Assembly (NCBI GenBank): GCA_001067655.1
Contig: JUNU01000167.1
Location: forward strand, 1 to 5,431
DNA length: 5,431 nt
Reading direction: 5' to 3'
Source of the DNA: Neisseria lactamica
Lineage (GTDB): Bacteria; Pseudomonadota; Gammaproteobacteria; Burkholderiales; Neisseriaceae
Position 1 is the first letter of the stretch. Each line of letters begins with the position of its first letter. The notes below the pieces were generated by a model. The model was not told the DNA's origin. It ran no database searches and saw nothing but the letters and a program-made list of their open reading frames with translations. Positions 5,372 to 5,431 of this stretch are shown here, piece by piece. The position numbers and the translations under genes were made by a program.

Positions 5372-5431
5372 GGCGATGAAGCCGCAGACAGTACAGATAG
5401 TACGGAACCGATTCACTTGGTGCTTCAGCAC
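5344..5431 (+). repeat. Left part of a long-type Correia element (CREE), cut by the window end
   Basis: The element starts with the terminus TATAGTGGATTAACAAAAA (5344-5362) and continues with CREE internal sequence: AAGGCGATGAAGCCGCAGAC (5370-5389), then GTACAGATAGTACGG, then GATTCACTTGGTGCTTCAGC (5410-5429). The last portion belongs to the longer CREE class, which carries an IHF-binding region. It begins 17 bases after the lipoprotein stop codon. No separate terminator is seen between them, so the lipoprotein transcript probably ends within or beyond the element; CREE-containing transcripts can be cut by RNase III. The orientation matches that of the CREE fragment at 1-51. Confidence 0.92.

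Overview
The window looks like chromosomal DNA of a commensal Neisseria. Three signals point there. DNA uptake sequences (DUS) of the form AGGTCGTCTGAA occur four times in full, plus three close variants; this dialect is the one described for the N. mucosa / N. sicca / N. macacae group rather than the ATGCCGTCTGAA form of meningococci and gonococci. Termini of Correia repeat enclosed elements (CREE, ends TATAGTGGATTA) lie at both edges of the window. The right-hand protein is a clear relative of the meningococcal factor H-binding protein (fHbp).

Layout, left to right. Positions 1-51 are the right end of a CREE. Positions 63-608 (minus) encode a small membrane protein of unknown function. Positions 609-774 hold no gene but three DUS copies that can form alternative hairpins after dnaE. 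Positions 775-4209 (minus) encode the complete replicative DNA polymerase III alpha subunit, DnaE, with two DUS-type sequences inside the coding region. Positions 4210-4525 are a divergent control region. Its left part has a probable dnaE promoter and an inverted DUS pair that reads as an intrinsic terminator on the minus strand. Its right part has a 17-bp palindrome overlapping a possible promoter, then an FNR-type box placed at -41.5 relative to a promoter with a perfect TATAAT. Positions 4526-5326 (plus) encode an fHbp-like lipoprotein with signal peptide and lipobox. From 5344 to the window end runs the left part of a long-type CREE.

The two halves are functionally unrelated. DnaE is housekeeping replication machinery. 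The lipoprotein is an accessory surface-antigen-type gene that is visibly more AT-rich and lysine-rich, carries no DUS, has its own probably oxygen-responsive promoter, and ends 17 bases before a CREE. It looks like a cassette placed next to dnaE. By hand alignment, the two glutamates that matter for factor H binding in meningococcal variant 1 are Asp and Gln here, so factor H binding should not be assumed.

I saw no rRNA, tRNA, CRISPR array, transposase or phage gene. All assignments come from reading the sequence; no database search was run.
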